15,805 bases of DNA from CAZWUZ01 sp964637655 [NCBI: uncultured bacterium] (GCA_964637655.1 CAZWUZ010000054.1:1-15805), one strand, 5' to 3'; shown: positions 1 through 7,520, counted from the first letter of the stretch. Numbers and translations are program-made. Notes: a model not told the origin generated them from the sequence alone.

Positions 1-2
1 AT

Positions 3-1418
3 TTCGGTGACAGCACCACCGCTATTGCCCGCACCCTGCTACTGCGCCCCGATCGCGTTCTGGCCCACCTGCTGCAGGCCATGCGCCTAGATTTCTTCGC
101 CGCTCTCCTGCTGCCGCTCCTGCTGCTGCCGCTCGTTGCGCCCCGCTACCTTCTGCTCGTCCTGCCGGTCTTCCTGGTCATCCACCTGAGTAATAATCCT
201 GCCCATCGTGACTACACCCTGTTTTATCACACCGAGTGTATTCCCGTATTGTGGGTCGCCACCATTGCCGGGTTGCGCCGTCTCAACACCGTCATGCACA
301 TCGCTGGTCATCCCCCCGCTGCGGCCATCTCCCTCCTGCTCTGCCTGGTCGCTGCCGGTTACTGGCTGTTTCTGTATGATGACGCCCGCCTGCCGGTACA
401 GCTTCGCCTCTGGCCTCCGGCCAACAGCGATGCTCCGCTGCTTGACCATACCCGTACCCTTATTCCCGTCGACGCAACGATCGAGGCCGCGCGCGGCCTC
501 TGTTTGCACCTGCCCCCCGGGCAGCGCGACTATTATCCTCCGCACAAGCTGCCCCCGGGACCCGAATACCTGCTTTTCTACATCGATCCGCTCACCCGTG
601 CGACCCCGGACGCACTCATCATCCTCAAGCACATCGCCGCCCTTACCGGCGAACACGGTTATGGGGTGCGCCTGGCCAGCAGCTGGGTCTACCTGCTGCA
701 ACGGGGTGTGCCGGTGCCGGCCGGCTTCGCCGCGCACCTCGATACCGCACTCGCCCGTGTCTGGAGCGGGCAGCTTGGCCGGCCAATCGCGGAACGCCAC
801 CGGCCGTTCATCATCAGTGCCGAATTCTATCCACGCCAGCCCTGGCAGCGTACACCCCTGCGCTATGGCCCCGGCCGCGGCCTCGATATCGATGTCATCG
901 CCGCATCCATGCCGCCGCAGTTTTCCCTCACCCGTTTTACCGGCGCACTCAACGATGCCTCATTCGCACACAGTTTTTTCCTGCCCGTCGAGGATGGCGA
1001 ACATACGCGCGCAATCTTTCTGCCTGACAGCAACGCGGTTCCCGGCATCAATGACTTGTATCTCCGCGCGGAGACGGCCGATGGCGCCGTGTTGACCGCG
1101 CAGTTCCCCGTGCTGATCGACACCGCCCCCCCGACGGTCACGCTCCGCCGCGTTGCTGCTGCTGCCGGTGATCCATTGCGCCTGGACGTTGCCATTGATG
1201 ACGCTCACAGCACGGTAATCTGGTGGTATGCAGTCAATGATCCTGATGACTCCCGCCACCGAGCCGCGTTTTCCGGGTTGCTCGGGAACAACTATGCCCG
1301 GCGCACCTACGCCTGTACGCTAACGCTGACGGAACCAGTCGCCACGGTCGATACGGTATACGTGGTTGCTGTCGATGCCTGCGGGAATCAGGCTCAACAG
1401 GAACTCGTCCTCCGCTGA
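3..1418 (+). CDS. DUF2079-like polytopic membrane protein, C-terminal part (5' truncated)
   Basis: The frame is open from base 3 to the TGA at 1416-1418, so the start lies outside the window. The first visible residues (FGDSTTAIARTLLLRPDRVL), followed by a strongly hydrophobic LLLPLLLLPL segment, an AP-R turn, another hydrophobic run and an H-x-E-C-I-P-V-L stretch before GLRRL, resemble the conserved C-terminal block of DUF2079 predicted membrane proteins. From memory these are related in fold to GT-C glycosyltransferases. A further hydrophobic segment (about 310-400) is followed by a long soluble part. Its last ~120 residues, with the pattern VDTAPPTVTL...VDACGNQAQ, look like an Ig-like or fibronectin-like beta-sandwich, which I do not expect in most DUF2079 proteins. 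The role is probably surface glycan or lipid assembly at the membrane, which is inference. It is convergent with the neighbouring radical SAM gene, with 19 bp between the stop codons. Confidence 0.6.
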   Translation, partial: FGDSTTAIARTLLLRPDRVLAHLLQAMRLDFFAALLLPLLLLPLVAPRYLLLVLPVFLVIHLSNNPAHRDYTLFYHTECIPVLWVATIAGLRRLNTVMHIAGHPPAAAISLLLCLVAAGYWLFLYDDARLPVQLRLWPPANSDAPLLDHTRTLIPVDATIEAARGLCLHLPPGQRDYYPPHKLPPGPEYLLFYIDPLTRATPDALIILKHIAALTGEHGYGVRLASSWVYLLQRGVPVPAGFAAHLDTALARVWSGQLGRPIAERHRPFIISAEFYPRQPWQRTPLRYGPGRGLDIDVIAASMPPQFSLTRFTGALNDASFAHSFFLPVEDGEHTRAIFLPDSNAVPGINDLYLRAETADGAVLTAQFPVLIDTAPPTVTLRRVAAAAGDPLRLDVAIDDAHSTVIWWYAVNDPDDSRHRAAFSGLLGNNYARRTYACTLTLTEPVATVDTVYVVAVDACGNQAQQELVLR

Positions 1419-1422
1419 ACAG

Positions 1423-1454
1423 GCACCGGCAGTCCGTTCAAACGTTGCCGGTGC
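1423..1454. terminator. Hairpin between convergent genes, possible bidirectional terminator
   Basis: GCACCGGCA (1423-1431) and TGCCGGTGC (1446-1454) form a perfect 9-bp inverted repeat with a 14-nt loop. It sits between the stop codon of the DUF2079-like gene (1416-1418) and the end of the radical SAM gene (stop at 1438-1440), and its right arm lies in that gene's last codons. Its position suits termination in both directions. No T-run follows either arm, so it is not a classical intrinsic terminator and may instead stabilise mRNA 3' ends. Confidence 0.45.
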
Positions 1455-2784
1455 TCAGGGCATACCGCGCCAGTTCGAAAAAAGAACGCAACGGGAGCTG
1501 GCGCAGCAGGGCAACCAGCTTGCCCGGACGGTACATCGTTTGCCGGTACGCGCGGCGCGATACTGACAGGTATTCCGCCGCCGTCATCCCTGCCGGCAGC
1601 AATGGCGGTGGACCGCTGAACACCCCGGCATCTTGCCGGAACAGCGCCTCCCGCTGCGCCGCTGTCAGTTCCGCTCCCAGCGCGCTCCCCGGGTAGGGGA
1701 CGACACGGGAAAACTGGTTGAGATCGGCATCGAGTCGTCGCGCCACGGCAATGGTCGCTTCCATATCCGCCAGCGTTTCCCACGGAAACCCGAGCATGTA
1801 ATAGGCATGCGTGTAGAGCCCCGCCGCTTTGGCCAGGCAGATGGCCGTCGCCGCCTGTTCGAGGTTGATCTGCTTGCCGATGCGCCGCAGGGTTTCCGCA
1901 CTCCCCGACTCGACGGCAAAGTCGACCTTCCAGAAGCCCGCGCGCCGCAGCAGCGCAAGCAGTTCCGCATCCACCCGGTCGACGCGCAGCCCGTTGGTCG
2001 TCTGCAGCAGCACTCCGGTATCCGCCGCAATCAACTGCCGGCAGATTTCCTTTGCCCGCTCCGTGTCGCAGGTGAAGTTGTCATCGAATACGCACAGTTC
2101 CCGCACCCCAAACGTCCGCACCTGCCAGACCACTTCGCGCACGACATGTTCTGGTGAACGCGCCCGCCACTGCCGCCCCATCGGCTGGTAGCAGAAACTA
2201 CAGGTGTGCGGGCAGCCGCGCGAAGTCATGAGGACGGAGAGCGGCCGCCTTTTACTCAGCAGCACGCGGTAGCGCGCCAGCGGCACAAGGTCGTACGCGG
2301 GAAACGGGAGCGTATCGAGGTCGGCGAGCACCCCGCGCGCACCGGTACACACCGCGGTGCCGTCAGTACCGCGTAAGTACAATCCACGCACGCACGCAGA
2401 ATCATCGGTTCGCAGGTATTCCGCCAGCGTTTCCTCTCCCTCGCCAGCCACAACCGCGTCGGCCTCGCCATCACCGAGAAACCAGCCCGGTTCCGCCGAC
2501 GGCAACGGCCCGCCCACGATGATCTGCACCCGCGGGTAGCGCTCGCGCAGCCAGCGCAACCGTTCACGCGAGCGGGTGACATTGCCCGCGTGGATACTCA
2601 ACCCGACATGAGTCACCTCTGCCGGCAGTTCGTGCAGCGGCGGCATCACCTGTGCATCGTGCACCGTACAGGCGATGTTCCGCGCGCGCAGGGAGGCCGC
2701 CAACGAGAGAATGCCGGGGGGCGGCAGCGTGTTGGCATACAGCCCGCGTTCGGCTGGCGCCTCGGCGATGAGCAGAATGCTCAT
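1438..2784 (-). CDS. B12-binding-type radical SAM protein (third gene of the cassette)
   Basis: The 448-residue protein has an N-terminal Rossmann-like cobalamin-binding-type domain (about 1-140; GGPLPS at 91-96, GEGEE at 114-118). It is followed by a radical SAM core with the [4Fe-4S]/SAM motif C191-x3-C195-x2-C198 (SRGCPHTCSFC). Family knowledge: such proteins transfer methyl groups to, or rearrange, unreactive carbons, as in HpnP, HpnR and BchE. The axial-histidine motif DxHxxG is absent, as is usual in this group. The start is ATG at 2784; its ATGA overlaps the TGA of the preceding gene and GGGA lies 8 nt upstream. A longer in-frame extension to 2976 exists but lies wholly inside the upstream gene. 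It is clearly related to the two genes before it but more divergent, and it lacks their long C-terminal helical extension. The substrate is unknown; a lipid or sugar is inferred from neighbours. Confidence 0.85.
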   Translation of the reverse strand: MSILLIAEAPAERGLYANTLPPPGILSLAASLRARNIACTVHDAQVMPPLHELPAEVTHVGLSIHAGNVTRSRERLRWLRERYPRVQIIVGGPLPSAEPGWFLGDGEADAVVAGEGEETLAEYLRTDDSACVRGLYLRGTDGTAVCTGARGVLADLDTLPFPAYDLVPLARYRVLLSKRRPLSVLMTSRGCPHTCSFCYQPMGRQWRARSPEHVVREVVWQVRTFGVRELCVFDDNFTCDTERAKEICRQLIAADTGVLLQTTNGLRVDRVDAELLALLRRAGFWKVDFAVESGSAETLRRIGKQINLEQAATAICLAKAAGLYTHAYYMLGFPWETLADMEATIAVARRLDADLNQFSRVVPYPGSALGAELTAAQREALFRQDAGVFSGPPPLLPAGMTAAEYLSVSRRAYRQTMYRPGKLVALLRQLPLRSFFELARYALSTGNV

Positions 2785-4292
2785 CCCGCGTTTCCCGTCA
2801 GCCGCCAGCGCAGCCAGCGGCAGAGATGCTGCAGGTAATGCCGGGCGTAGTAGTACTGGATACGCTCGCCGCGCACAACCGCGGTCAGCAGCATGAGCAG
2901 CGTCACCAGCGGTTCCGGAACATGCCGTAGCAGGGCAATCCGGTCGCCTGTCAGCAGCCAGCCACGCAGCGGGCACGGCAGCAGCGGCAGCACCTGCAGG
3001 AATTTCCGGTAGTGCTCATTCGCTGCCCGCAGGCGCGTGGCGGTCAGCGCCCCGGCCTGCAGGTAGGTCACTGCCTCGCCTTCCTCGATACGCGACACTG
3101 CTTCCGTGGCCAGCGTGCCCGCCGCCAGCGCCCGGTCGATAATCTCCGTCTTGGGGAAATAGCTCAGCCAGTAGGTGGTAATACGCGGGCAGGCCGTGCC
3201 GGCGGCGAAGAGTTCCGCCGCTCGCCGGTGGTCCGCAACACTCTCCTCCGGAACGCCAAACATGTAGTCGGGCGTACAGGGGAGCCGCGTCGCCTCGCAC
3301 GCCGCCAGCGCCGTCTGCACCTGCGCATCGCTCTCCGTCCGCCCGAGTATGCGCCGCCGCACATCGGCATTGACCGCCTGGATGCCGAGTTCGACCAGCG
3401 CGCAGCCGGCCGCCTTGAGCTGCGCCGCCACGTCATGATCAAGCTGCGCGGGATGCACGATGCACTCGAAGGGCAACCCGATAGTACGCTGGTAGGCGGG
3501 CAGGAACGCCGTCAGCCAGTCGCGGCGTAGGGTGAAGCAGTCGTCCATGAACTTGACCGTGTGCAACGTCGGCCAGCGCTGCCGCGCCGTGCGCAGTTCC
3601 GCCAGCACGTGTTCCGGTGAACGGAAGCGCACGTATTCTTCACCGGGATAGAGCGTGCGCAGATAGTTGTGCGAACAGAAGGTGCAGCGGTAGGGACAGC
3701 CGCGCGACACGGTAATCCGGTAGATAAAACGCGCATCCGTCTGCGCGGCAAACACCTCCCGGTCGGGGAACGGCAGCGTGTCGAGGTCGCGCAGCAGCGG
3801 GCGCAGCGGGTTGCCGTGCAACGTGCCGTCAGGAAGCCGGTACCAGAGGTTGCGCAGCGTGCGCGGATCCCTGCCCGCCTGCAGGCAGTCGGCCAGTTCC
3901 GTGAGCGTTTCCTCCCCCTCACCAGCAATGACGTAGTCGACCGCATCATGCCGCAGTACCCGCTCCGGCACCATGGTCGGGTGTACACCGCCGAACACCA
4001 CCGGGCAGTCGCAGTCACGCTTCAGGCGCGCCGCCAATGGCACTGCCCAGTGCATCATGCAGCTCATCACCGAGAAGCCGAGCAGCCCGGGCCGCCAGCG
4101 TTTTGCCTCTGCCGCCAGCAGTTCGGTGAACGGCAGCGCTGCGCGCAGCCGCGGCATATGCAGGAAACGCTTGTCGTCGAACAGGGCCGGGTCAAACAGT
4201 ATCTTCGTCTCATGTCCGCCACGCTGCAGCCAGGCGGCCAGCGACGCCACCCCGAGGTTTTCGGCACCCATGCAGACAAGCATGACTTTCAT
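2781..4292 (-). CDS. B12-binding-type radical SAM protein (second gene of the cassette)
   Basis: The 503-residue protein has a cobalamin-binding-type domain at about 1-150 (GGVHPT at 101-106, GEGEE at 124-128) and a radical SAM core with C199-x3-C203-x2-C206 (SRGCPYRCTFC). The conserved linker PLRPLLRDLDTLPFPD comes just before the core. The C-terminal ~100 residues are helical and partly hydrophobic and end in an aromatic/basic segment (YYYARHYLQHL), which may contact the membrane or a lipid substrate (inference). It is collinear with the first gene of the cassette throughout (for example FDP-LF near residue 35, GG-HPT, GEG-E-LTELA and the C-terminal Y-R-YL-HL pattern), so the two are paralogues. 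ATG at 4292 overlaps the previous stop as ATGA, and its own TGA overlaps the next start in the same way. Expression is therefore probably coupled at translation. Confidence 0.87.
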   Translation of the reverse strand: MKVMLVCMGAENLGVASLAAWLQRGGHETKILFDPALFDDKRFLHMPRLRAALPFTELLAAEAKRWRPGLLGFSVMSCMMHWAVPLAARLKRDCDCPVVFGGVHPTMVPERVLRHDAVDYVIAGEGEETLTELADCLQAGRDPRTLRNLWYRLPDGTLHGNPLRPLLRDLDTLPFPDREVFAAQTDARFIYRITVSRGCPYRCTFCSHNYLRTLYPGEEYVRFRSPEHVLAELRTARQRWPTLHTVKFMDDCFTLRRDWLTAFLPAYQRTIGLPFECIVHPAQLDHDVAAQLKAAGCALVELGIQAVNADVRRRILGRTESDAQVQTALAACEATRLPCTPDYMFGVPEESVADHRRAAELFAAGTACPRITTYWLSYFPKTEIIDRALAAGTLATEAVSRIEEGEAVTYLQAGALTATRLRAANEHYRKFLQVLPLLPCPLRGWLLTGDRIALLRHVPEPLVTLLMLLTAVVRGERIQYYYARHYLQHLCRWLRWRLTGNAG

Positions 4293-5755
4293 ACGCGTCG
4301 CCCCGCCAGATGCAGCAGGTAATAGCGCAGGTAGAACCACGGGCGACGGTCATGCTGCAGCAGGCAATTGAGTGCCTCGCAGACCGTGGCCGCAGCGGCA
4401 GGAAGGTATGCCGCCAGCCGCAGCAGAAGCGGACTGGTACGCCAGCGCACCGGCAGTACGGTCAACAGTTTGAACAGCAGCCGGTACTGTTTCGCCCGTT
4501 TTTGTACCGCGGCATCGGCCACCGAACCGCCGAGAAAGTACATTGCCTCTCCACCGCTGCGAATGCTCTCCTGCCGCTCGGCTGTCAGCGCGACCTCCTG
4601 TGCAACAATGGGCGTCTCCGGATGGTAGGCAAGATCGAAGCACTCGATGCGTGCCAGGCGGCGCCAGGGCGCGTAAAAAGCGAGCGCCGCGGGGTAATCC
4701 TCAGCTGCCTCGCCGGGAAAGCCGAAGATGTGGTCGACCTGAAACGGCAGACCGACGCGTTCGCAGGCAGCGAACGCGTTTGTAATCGCCGCGTTGCTCT
4801 CGTGGCGGTTGAGCACTTCCCGCCGCACGCGTTCGTTCACCGTCTGCACCCCGAGTTCGATAAGGAAGCACCCTGCCGCCCGCAACAGCCGGGCCCGTTC
4901 TTCATCAAGGCAGAGCGGGTGAGCCACGCAGCTGAACGGCACCCCTATATGGCGGCGATACCCGTCAAGCAGTTCGCGCAGCCAGTCGCGGTCGGCCGTC
5001 AGCACATCGTCGTCGAAATGCGCCACGCGAAAGGCGTATCGCTCCTTCGCCCACTGCAACTCCGCCAGCACCCGGGCCGGTGAGCGCCGGCGCGCATAGT
5101 GACGTTCCTGCGGGTAGAGCCGTTTGAGCACCGCGTGGCAGCAGAACGAGCAGGTGTAGGGACAGCCACGCCCCGCCGCTGTCTTGTAGAGGTAGGAAAA
5201 GGGCAGCACGCGCTCGAACAGTTCCTTGTCCGGGCGCGGCAGCGCGTCGAGGTCGGCAATGAGCGGGCGCAGCGGCTGCGGAACGATATGCCCGTCCTCC
5301 TTGCGCCAGACATTGCGGATGCCGGCACCAGTGCCGCCACGTGCGATGTCCTCCGCCAGTTCTGTCAGCGCTTCGTCACCTTCGCCAACCAGCACATAAT
5401 CAACCTGCGGGTTGGCAAGCACCGTTTCCGGTACCGAGGTGGGATGAATGCCTCCGAAGATTACCGGGACGCTGCTCCGCGCCTTCACCTGCCGCGCAAC
5501 CTCCAACGCCCAGCGGTAATAGACCGTCGGCACCGAGAACCCGACCAGGTCCGGCGCCGATGTGACAATCCCGGCGACCACACGGGAGGTGTGGTCGAAC
5601 CGGCGACGCAGTCCCGGATGGTACAGGTAATGGTCAGGCCCGAACAGATCGGGATCGAAAACCAGCGTCACCTGGTGCCCGCGCTGTTTGAGCACCGCCG
5701 ACAGGTATTCCAACCCGAATGATTCGACCGCGCGGTAGACGAACGTGATACGCAT
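4289..5755 (-). CDS. B12-binding-type radical SAM protein (first gene of the cassette)
   Basis: The 488-residue protein has an N-terminal cobalamin-binding-type Rossmann domain (GGIHPT at 101-106, GEGDE at 124-128). A radical SAM barrel follows, with C198-x3-C202-x2-C205 (GRGCPYTCSFC) and a later glycine-containing FGFPGE motif, then a helical C-terminal extension ending near YLRYYLLHLAGRRV. It is a close paralogue of the next gene. I place the start at ATG 5755 because homology begins there (MRITFVY) and because a good promoter places +1 at that base. The open frame runs further upstream to 5872, but that part crosses the divergent promoter region and the opposite gene. No Shine-Dalgarno sequence is visible, which fits a leaderless mRNA. 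The role is predicted as a SAM- and probably cobalamin-dependent modification of a lipid or sugar; the exact reaction cannot be read from the sequence. Confidence 0.87.
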   Translation of the reverse strand: MRITFVYRAVESFGLEYLSAVLKQRGHQVTLVFDPDLFGPDHYLYHPGLRRRFDHTSRVVAGIVTSAPDLVGFSVPTVYYRWALEVARQVKARSSVPVIFGGIHPTSVPETVLANPQVDYVLVGEGDEALTELAEDIARGGTGAGIRNVWRKEDGHIVPQPLRPLIADLDALPRPDKELFERVLPFSYLYKTAAGRGCPYTCSFCCHAVLKRLYPQERHYARRRSPARVLAELQWAKERYAFRVAHFDDDVLTADRDWLRELLDGYRRHIGVPFSCVAHPLCLDEERARLLRAAGCFLIELGVQTVNERVRREVLNRHESNAAITNAFAACERVGLPFQVDHIFGFPGEAAEDYPAALAFYAPWRRLARIECFDLAYHPETPIVAQEVALTAERQESIRSGGEAMYFLGGSVADAAVQKRAKQYRLLFKLLTVLPVRWRTSPLLLRLAAYLPAAAATVCEALNCLLQHDRRPWFYLRYYLLHLAGRRV

Positions 5756-5790
5756 GGCGGCACTATACCTTTCCGCCTGTGCCGCCGCAA
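5755..5790 (-). promoter_or_regulatory. Promoter of the radical SAM cassette, leaderless geometry
   Basis: On the minus strand, TTGCGG (complement of 5785-5790), a 17-bp spacer and TATAGT (complement of 5762-5767) form a good sigma-70-type promoter. Six bases (GCCGCC) separate the -10 box from the ATG at 5755, so +1 is expected at or next to the A of the start codon. No ribosome binding site can fit. Confidence 0.65.
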
Positions 5791-5829
5791 ATTGTGGAAG
5801 GCGGCAGACAGATATGCTATCCTGCCGCC
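5756..5829. repeat. Four TGCCGCC heptamers in alternating orientation (candidate operators)
   Basis: The heptamer TGCCGCC occurs at 5780-5786 and 5823-5829, and its complement GGCGGCA at 5756-5762 and 5800-5806. The inner pair forms a 7-bp inverted repeat with a 13-nt centre overlapping the -35 regions. The outer pair lies between each -10 box and start codon. Both pairs are centred on nearly the same base (5793). This is the arrangement expected of sites for a regulator acting on both promoters, but no regulator is encoded in the window. Confidence 0.45.
5795..5829 (+). promoter_or_regulatory. Promoter of the GT2 operon, extended -10, leaderless geometry
   Basis: TGC followed by TATCCT (5815-5823) looks like an extended -10. 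The six bases GCCGCC then lead directly to ATG 5830, which puts +1 at the start codon. The -35 is weak: TGGAAG at 5795-5800 with 17-bp spacing, or TTGTGG at 5792-5797 with 20-bp spacing. An alternative -10 is TATGCT at 5813-5818. No Shine-Dalgarno sequence precedes the gene. Confidence 0.5.
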
Positions 5830-6528
5830 ATGGCTGAACGGCTCCCTTCCCTTTCGATCTTCTTCCCGGCATACAACGACGCCGGCTCGATTGGCGCGCT
5901 GGTTGATGATGCCTACCGCATCGGCGGCAGCATCGCCCGCGAGGTCCAGGTCATCGTCGTTGACGACGGCAGTCGCGACAACACCGCCGTCGTATTGCGC
6001 GAAGCGCAGCAGCGTTATCCCGGAATGCAACTGGTCTCCCACGCAGTCAACCGCGGCTACGGTGCCGCACTACGCAGTGCCCTTGCCTGCTGCCACGGTG
6101 AGTGGGTTTTCTATACCGACGGAGACGGCCAGTATGATGTCGCTGATCTCATCACGCTGGCCGCACATACTGCCACGGCCGATTTCATCACCGGCTACAA
6201 GAGGCAACGCGCCGACGCCTGGTACCGCCTTCTGTTCAGCCGTGCCTTCAACCGCATTGCCGGTCTGTTCTTCCGCATCCCGGTGCGTGACATCAACTGC
6301 GATTGCCGTCTCTTCCGCCGGGCACTGCTCGATGGTGTGACCTTCACGCAGACGGGCGGGCTTTTCGGGCTTGAACTGCTGCTGCACGTGCAACACCGCG
6401 GTGCACGCATCATCGAGGTGCCGGTCCGCCACCTGCCGCGTCGTTTCGGCCATTCTCAGTTTTTCACGGTCCCCGGCGTCACCGGTGCCCTGCGTGACCT
6501 CTGGTGTTTGCAGCGGAAGCGGCGATGA
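5830..6528 (+). CDS. Family 2 glycosyltransferase, dolichyl-phosphate-mannose-synthase-like
   Basis: The 232-residue protein is a single GT-A domain. The N-terminal strand ends in FFPAYND, followed by the nucleotide-binding VVDDGS (43-48), NRGYGAALRSAL (74-85) and the metal-binding YTDGDGQYD (95-103). ITGYKRQRAD and a C-D-C-R-L-FRR acceptor-side motif follow. Enzymes of this type (DPM1/GtrB-like) transfer a sugar from a nucleotide donor to polyprenyl phosphate on the cytoplasmic face of the membrane. No C-terminal transmembrane pair is present, unlike GtrB, so the product would have to be passed to other membrane proteins. ATG 5830 is chosen because homology starts there and the promoter geometry places +1 at that base. 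The TGA overlaps the next gene's ATG (ATGA at 6525-6528). The likely partner is the multispan protein two genes downstream, as a user of the polyprenyl-phosphate sugar (inference). Confidence 0.85.
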   Translation: MAERLPSLSIFFPAYNDAGSIGALVDDAYRIGGSIAREVQVIVVDDGSRDNTAVVLREAQQRYPGMQLVSHAVNRGYGAALRSALACCHGEWVFYTDGDGQYDVADLITLAAHTATADFITGYKRQRADAWYRLLFSRAFNRIAGLFFRIPVRDINCDCRLFRRALLDGVTFTQTGGLFGLELLLHVQHRGARIIEVPVRHLPRRFGHSQFFTVPGVTGALRDLWCLQRKRR

Positions 6529-7520
6529 CCTTCTCCGGGATGCGCATCGTGGTCACCGGCGGCCTCGGCTTTATCGGCAGCAACCTTGTGCACGCGCTCG
6601 CGCGGCAAGGGGCGCACGTTGCCGTCATTGACGCGCTGCTCCCCGGACTGGGAGGAAACCGGCACAATCTCGCGGGCATCACCGGCACCATCTCCGTACA
6701 CGAGATCGACCTGCGCGCCACCGCAGTACTCCCCCGCCTGCTCGAAAACGCCGACGTTGTTTTCAACCTCGCCGGCGCGCTCAGCCATATCGACAGCAGC
6801 CGCGATCCGTTCACCGATATGGAGTGCAACGTACGCGCGCAGCTGTCGCTCCTCGAAGCCTGCCGCGTCGCCTGCCCGCGGGCGGTTATTGTCTTTACCG
6901 GCAGCCGCAGCCAGTACGGGCGAGCCGCCACGCTCCCCGTCAACGAAGATGCACCGTTACACCCCGTCGACCTCAACGGCGTTCACTGCGTCGCTGCCGA
7001 ACAGCACCACCTGCTCTATCACCGATTGTATGGCCTGCGCACCGTCTGCCTGCGCCTGACTAATACCTACGGACCGCGCCACCAGATGCAGCACGGGCGG
7101 CAGGGGTACCTCAACTGGTTCATCCGTCTCGCCCTCGAAGACCGGGAGTTGCCAGTTTACGGCGACGGCACACAACTGCGTGACTTCAACTATGTCGATG
7201 ATGTCGTACACGCACTGCTGGCAGCCGCGACAACGCCTGCGGCTATCGGGCAGGTCTGCAACCTCGGCAGCGGGCAGGCAATTTCCGTGCGCGCCAGTGC
7301 CGAAGCGGTCATTGCCTCAGCCGGCAGCGGGCGGCTGCGCCTGCTCTCTTACCCGGAAACGCTGCGCGGCATCGAAGCCGGCGATTACTGCGCCGATATC
7401 CGTCGGGCACATGCCCTCCTTATCTGGAGTCCCCGCGTTCCCTTTGCCGAGGGATTGCAGCAAACCATCACGTTCTACCGACAGCACCCCGATGCGTATT
7501 TCTTCCCCGAAGTTCTGTAG
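6525..7520 (+). CDS. NAD-dependent epimerase/dehydratase-family nucleotide-sugar enzyme with altered active site
   Basis: The 331-residue extended SDR protein has an N-terminal NAD(P)-binding motif TGGLGFIGSN (11-20), an acidic residue at the end of beta-2 (D36), NLAG (81-84), FTGSRSQYG (124-132) and LRLTNTYGPR, plus a C-terminal YGDGTQLRDFNYVDD substrate-binding block typical of NDP-sugar 4-epimerases and dehydratases. Where these enzymes carry YxxxK, this protein reads N151-G-V-H-C155, so both the catalytic Tyr and Lys are replaced. Some relatives, as I recall them, keep NGxxK, so Asn may be a subfamily trait while Cys for Lys is stranger. It may do altered chemistry, act as a non-catalytic partner, or be decaying, although the rest of the fold is intact. 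Start ATG 6525 has GGAAG (6515-6519) 5 nt upstream and overlaps the GT2 stop. Confidence 0.82.
   Translation: MTFSGMRIVVTGGLGFIGSNLVHALARQGAHVAVIDALLPGLGGNRHNLAGITGTISVHEIDLRATAVLPRLLENADVVFNLAGALSHIDSSRDPFTDMECNVRAQLSLLEACRVACPRAVIVFTGSRSQYGRAATLPVNEDAPLHPVDLNGVHCVAAEQHHLLYHRLYGLRTVCLRLTNTYGPRHQMQHGRQGYLNWFIRLALEDRELPVYGDGTQLRDFNYVDDVVHALLAAATTPAAIGQVCNLGSGQAISVRASAEAVIASAGSGRLRLLSYPETLRGIEAGDYCADIRRAHALLIWSPRVPFAEGLQQTITFYRQHPDAYFFPEVL

Noticed and set aside
3669-4322. Open frames on the plus strand opposite the radical SAM genes, including 217 and 257 codons
   Set aside because: They are Arg/Gln/His-rich antisense shadows of clear radical SAM genes, with no motif or start signal.
5824-5833. 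GCCGCCATGG exactly matches the eukaryotic Kozak consensus
   Set aside because: All else in the window is bacterial, so the match is explained by the spacer between the -10 box and the start codon.
7180-7491. N-terminal extension of the membrane protein back to 7180
   Set aside because: That part lies inside the SDR gene in another frame, is Ser/Arg/Pro-rich without any membrane or domain signal, and ATG 7492 gives a normal start for a membrane protein.
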